23,648 nucleotides of DNA from an uncultured Chloroflexota bacterium (lineage in GTDB: Bacteria; Chloroflexota; UBA4733), in assembly GCA_937967325.1 (NCBI GenBank), contig CALBSQ010000186.1:1-23648 (forward strand). Reading direction: 5' to 3'. Position 1 is the stretch's first letter. Every line of letters starts with the position of its first letter. Below are positions 22,546 to 23,648 of this stretch, piece after piece. The notes below the pieces were generated by a model, which was given only the letters and a program-made list of their open reading frames with translations, had not been told where the DNA came from and ran no database searches. A program made the position numbers and the translations under genes.

Positions 22546-23446
22546 GGGAGCGCCACGACGCCGTTAGGCCGCGCCAGAACTTTTGCGACGTTGGCGACGT
22601 GTCCTTCGACTTGTTGCGAGGAGCCACCTCTCCGTTGCTCACTTCGCCACCCGATCCGTGGCCGACCAGCGCGTTCACCAGAATGGCGCGCAGCCGTGGC
22701 TCGTCCAGATTCCTGATGAGCTGCCCGTTGAGCGCCACCGAGATTGTGCCGTTCTCTTCCGACACCACGATGGCGAGGGCATCCGTCTCCTGACTGATGC
22801 CCAACGCTGCTCGGTGTCGTGTGCCGAACTGTTCGCTTTCGGACACCTCGTCCGACAGGGGAAAAAGGCAGTGAGCTGCCATAATGCGGTCGCCACGAAT
22901 GATGACGGCGCCGTCGTGCAGCGGAGCGTTGGTGAAGAAGATGTTCAGGAGCAGACTGGCATTGACCGCCGCGTCCAGCGGCTCGCCGCGAGCGATGAAG
23001 TCATTCAGGCCGGTCTGACGCTCGATGGCCATGAGGCCGCCGTAGCGACGCTCCGATAGCCGGATCGTCGCTTCGCAGATCTGTTCGATAGTGTGCAGTG
23101 GGTTGCTGGCCGGCGTCGTTCCGAGCACGGTCAACGGACGCTGAATGATGGTGCTCGTCCTGCCGAGCTGCTCTAATAAACGGCGCAGCTCGGGCTGGAA
23201 AATGATCGGGATGGCCACCACCAGCGCAGGCACGGCGTACTGCAGGAGCCATTGCAGCACGCGCAACTGCAGGTAGCTCGCCAGGATGTCGAGCAACGCG
23301 ATGAAGACGATGCCGATGAGGATCTGGTCCGCACGCGTACCCTGGATCAATACCAGCAACAGGTAGATGATCAGGGTGACGGCGACGATGTCGACAACCG
23401 CCAGCAGATCGACGCGTTGGAGGAGCACCGCCAGCTCTGCCGTCAC
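22508..23446 (-). CDS. cdaA: Diadenylate cyclase CdaA, c-di-AMP synthase
   Basis: 312 residues from a GTG at 23446. Three hydrophobic segments fill residues 15-85, followed by the short linker and the DAC catalytic domain. Active-site motifs are intact: DGA at 178-180 (APLHDGAVIIRGDRI) and RHR at 210-212 (FGTRHRAALGIS), plus GLMAIERQTGL at 137-147. The enzyme joins two ATP into c-di-AMP, which controls potassium and osmolyte transport and envelope balance in Gram-positive-type and some other phyla. It overlaps cdaR by 38 bases, the standard cdaA-cdaR arrangement; glmM, often third in that operon, is absent and replaced by the repeat element and the dehydrogenase gene. The start has only a weak GGGGGT ribosome-like element. 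Confidence 0.95.
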   Translation of the reverse strand: MTAELAVLLQRVDLLAVVDIVAVTLIIYLLLVLIQGTRADQILIGIVFIALLDILASYLQLRVLQWLLQYAVPALVVAIPIIFQPELRRLLEQLGRTSTIIQRPLTVLGTTPASNPLHTIEQICEATIRLSERRYGGLMAIERQTGLNDFIARGEPLDAAVNASLLLNIFFTNAPLHDGAVIIRGDRIMAAHCLFPLSDEVSESEQFGTRHRAALGISQETDALAIVVSEENGTISVALNGQLIRNLDEPRLRAILVNALVGHGSGGEVSNGEVAPRNKSKDTSPTSQKFWRGLTASWRSRGKEKPADQRAT

Positions 23447-23574
23447 ACCCTACCCCCAGCAGCGGACGGCGCGGGTCCTAGCGCTTGCGATCCCGACAAC
23501 CCCAGTGTTGGGCCGGCGTAACGCTGGATTGCTGACCGGGCCACCTCGCCGCAGGCCACGTCACACGTCCTGCC

Positions 23575-23603
23575 ATCCTACCGCGTTCGCCCGACCAATG
23601 CAA
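23575..23603 (-). promoter_or_regulatory. Predicted promoter of cdaA-cdaR
   Basis: On the minus strand TTGCAT (23598-23603) and TAGGAT (23575-23580) are spaced by 17 bases, giving a leader of about 120 bases before the GTG at 23446. I see no gene in the remaining 202 bases to the window edge. Confidence 0.5.
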
Positions 23604-23648
23604 TGAACGAGGGGGCGGTCGGGGCGATGAGGGGATGAGGAGCAGGGG

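Overview
The window is high-GC DNA with dense, mostly bacterial-style gene packing, SD-led starts, Tat/lipobox solute-binding lipoproteins with long Ser/Thr/Ala linkers, and a cdaA-cdaR pair. I infer a high-GC, probably Chloroflexota-type (Thermomicrobia-like) bacterium. The phylum call rests on style and on the presence of CdaA/CdaR, not on a marker-gene comparison.

Positions 1-19,000 are an accessory carbohydrate-type cluster. On the left, a ceramidase-fold protein and a Gfo/Idh/MocA oxidoreductase (+) converge on a sugar-binding lipoprotein gene (-). A divergent control region leads to a first DegT/StrS-type PLP enzyme (+), which converges on a DUF1080 (3-keto-glycoside hydrolase-like) gene (-) lying downstream of a GntR/UTRA regulator (-). 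A second divergent control region at 7,223-7,501 drives a long + strand series: second DegT enzyme, a truncated solute-binding-protein relic, a zinc-less MDR dehydrogenase, a Gfo/Idh/MocA C-terminal relic, a second ceramidase-fold protein, third DegT enzyme, a sugar-phosphate isomerase/epimerase-like TIM barrel, a CocE/NonD hydrolase and a PYROXD2-like FAD oxidoreductase. This converges on a second sugar-binding lipoprotein gene (-).

Four control regions of this cluster carry a short dyad of the type TCATGRTGA (five sites, two of them imperfect) next to good sigma70-type promoters. It is a candidate operator of the local GntR/UTRA protein and ties the cluster into one regulon. Taken together, the enzymes fit uptake and breakdown of an N-acylated amino sugar, aminocyclitol or aminoglycoside-like compound through keto intermediates: amide cleavage, transamination, sugar oxidation and 3-keto cleavage. 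This is inference. Several enzymes carry altered catalytic motifs: Asp to Asn and Gln to Trp in the first DegT enzyme, the GDVSPN Ser lost in both ceramidase-fold proteins, and EKP changed to ETP in the Gfo/Idh/MocA protein.

From 19,193 rightward the content is core-like and all on the - strand: tRNA-Trp(CCA), a small Pro-rich hypothetical protein coupled to a 3-hydroxyacyl-CoA dehydrogenase-like gene, a 134-base inverted-repeat element, then cdaR and cdaA (c-di-AMP synthesis and its regulator) behind a recognisable promoter. The tRNA marks the junction between accessory and core DNA. I saw no integrase, insertion sequence, CRISPR array or rRNA.
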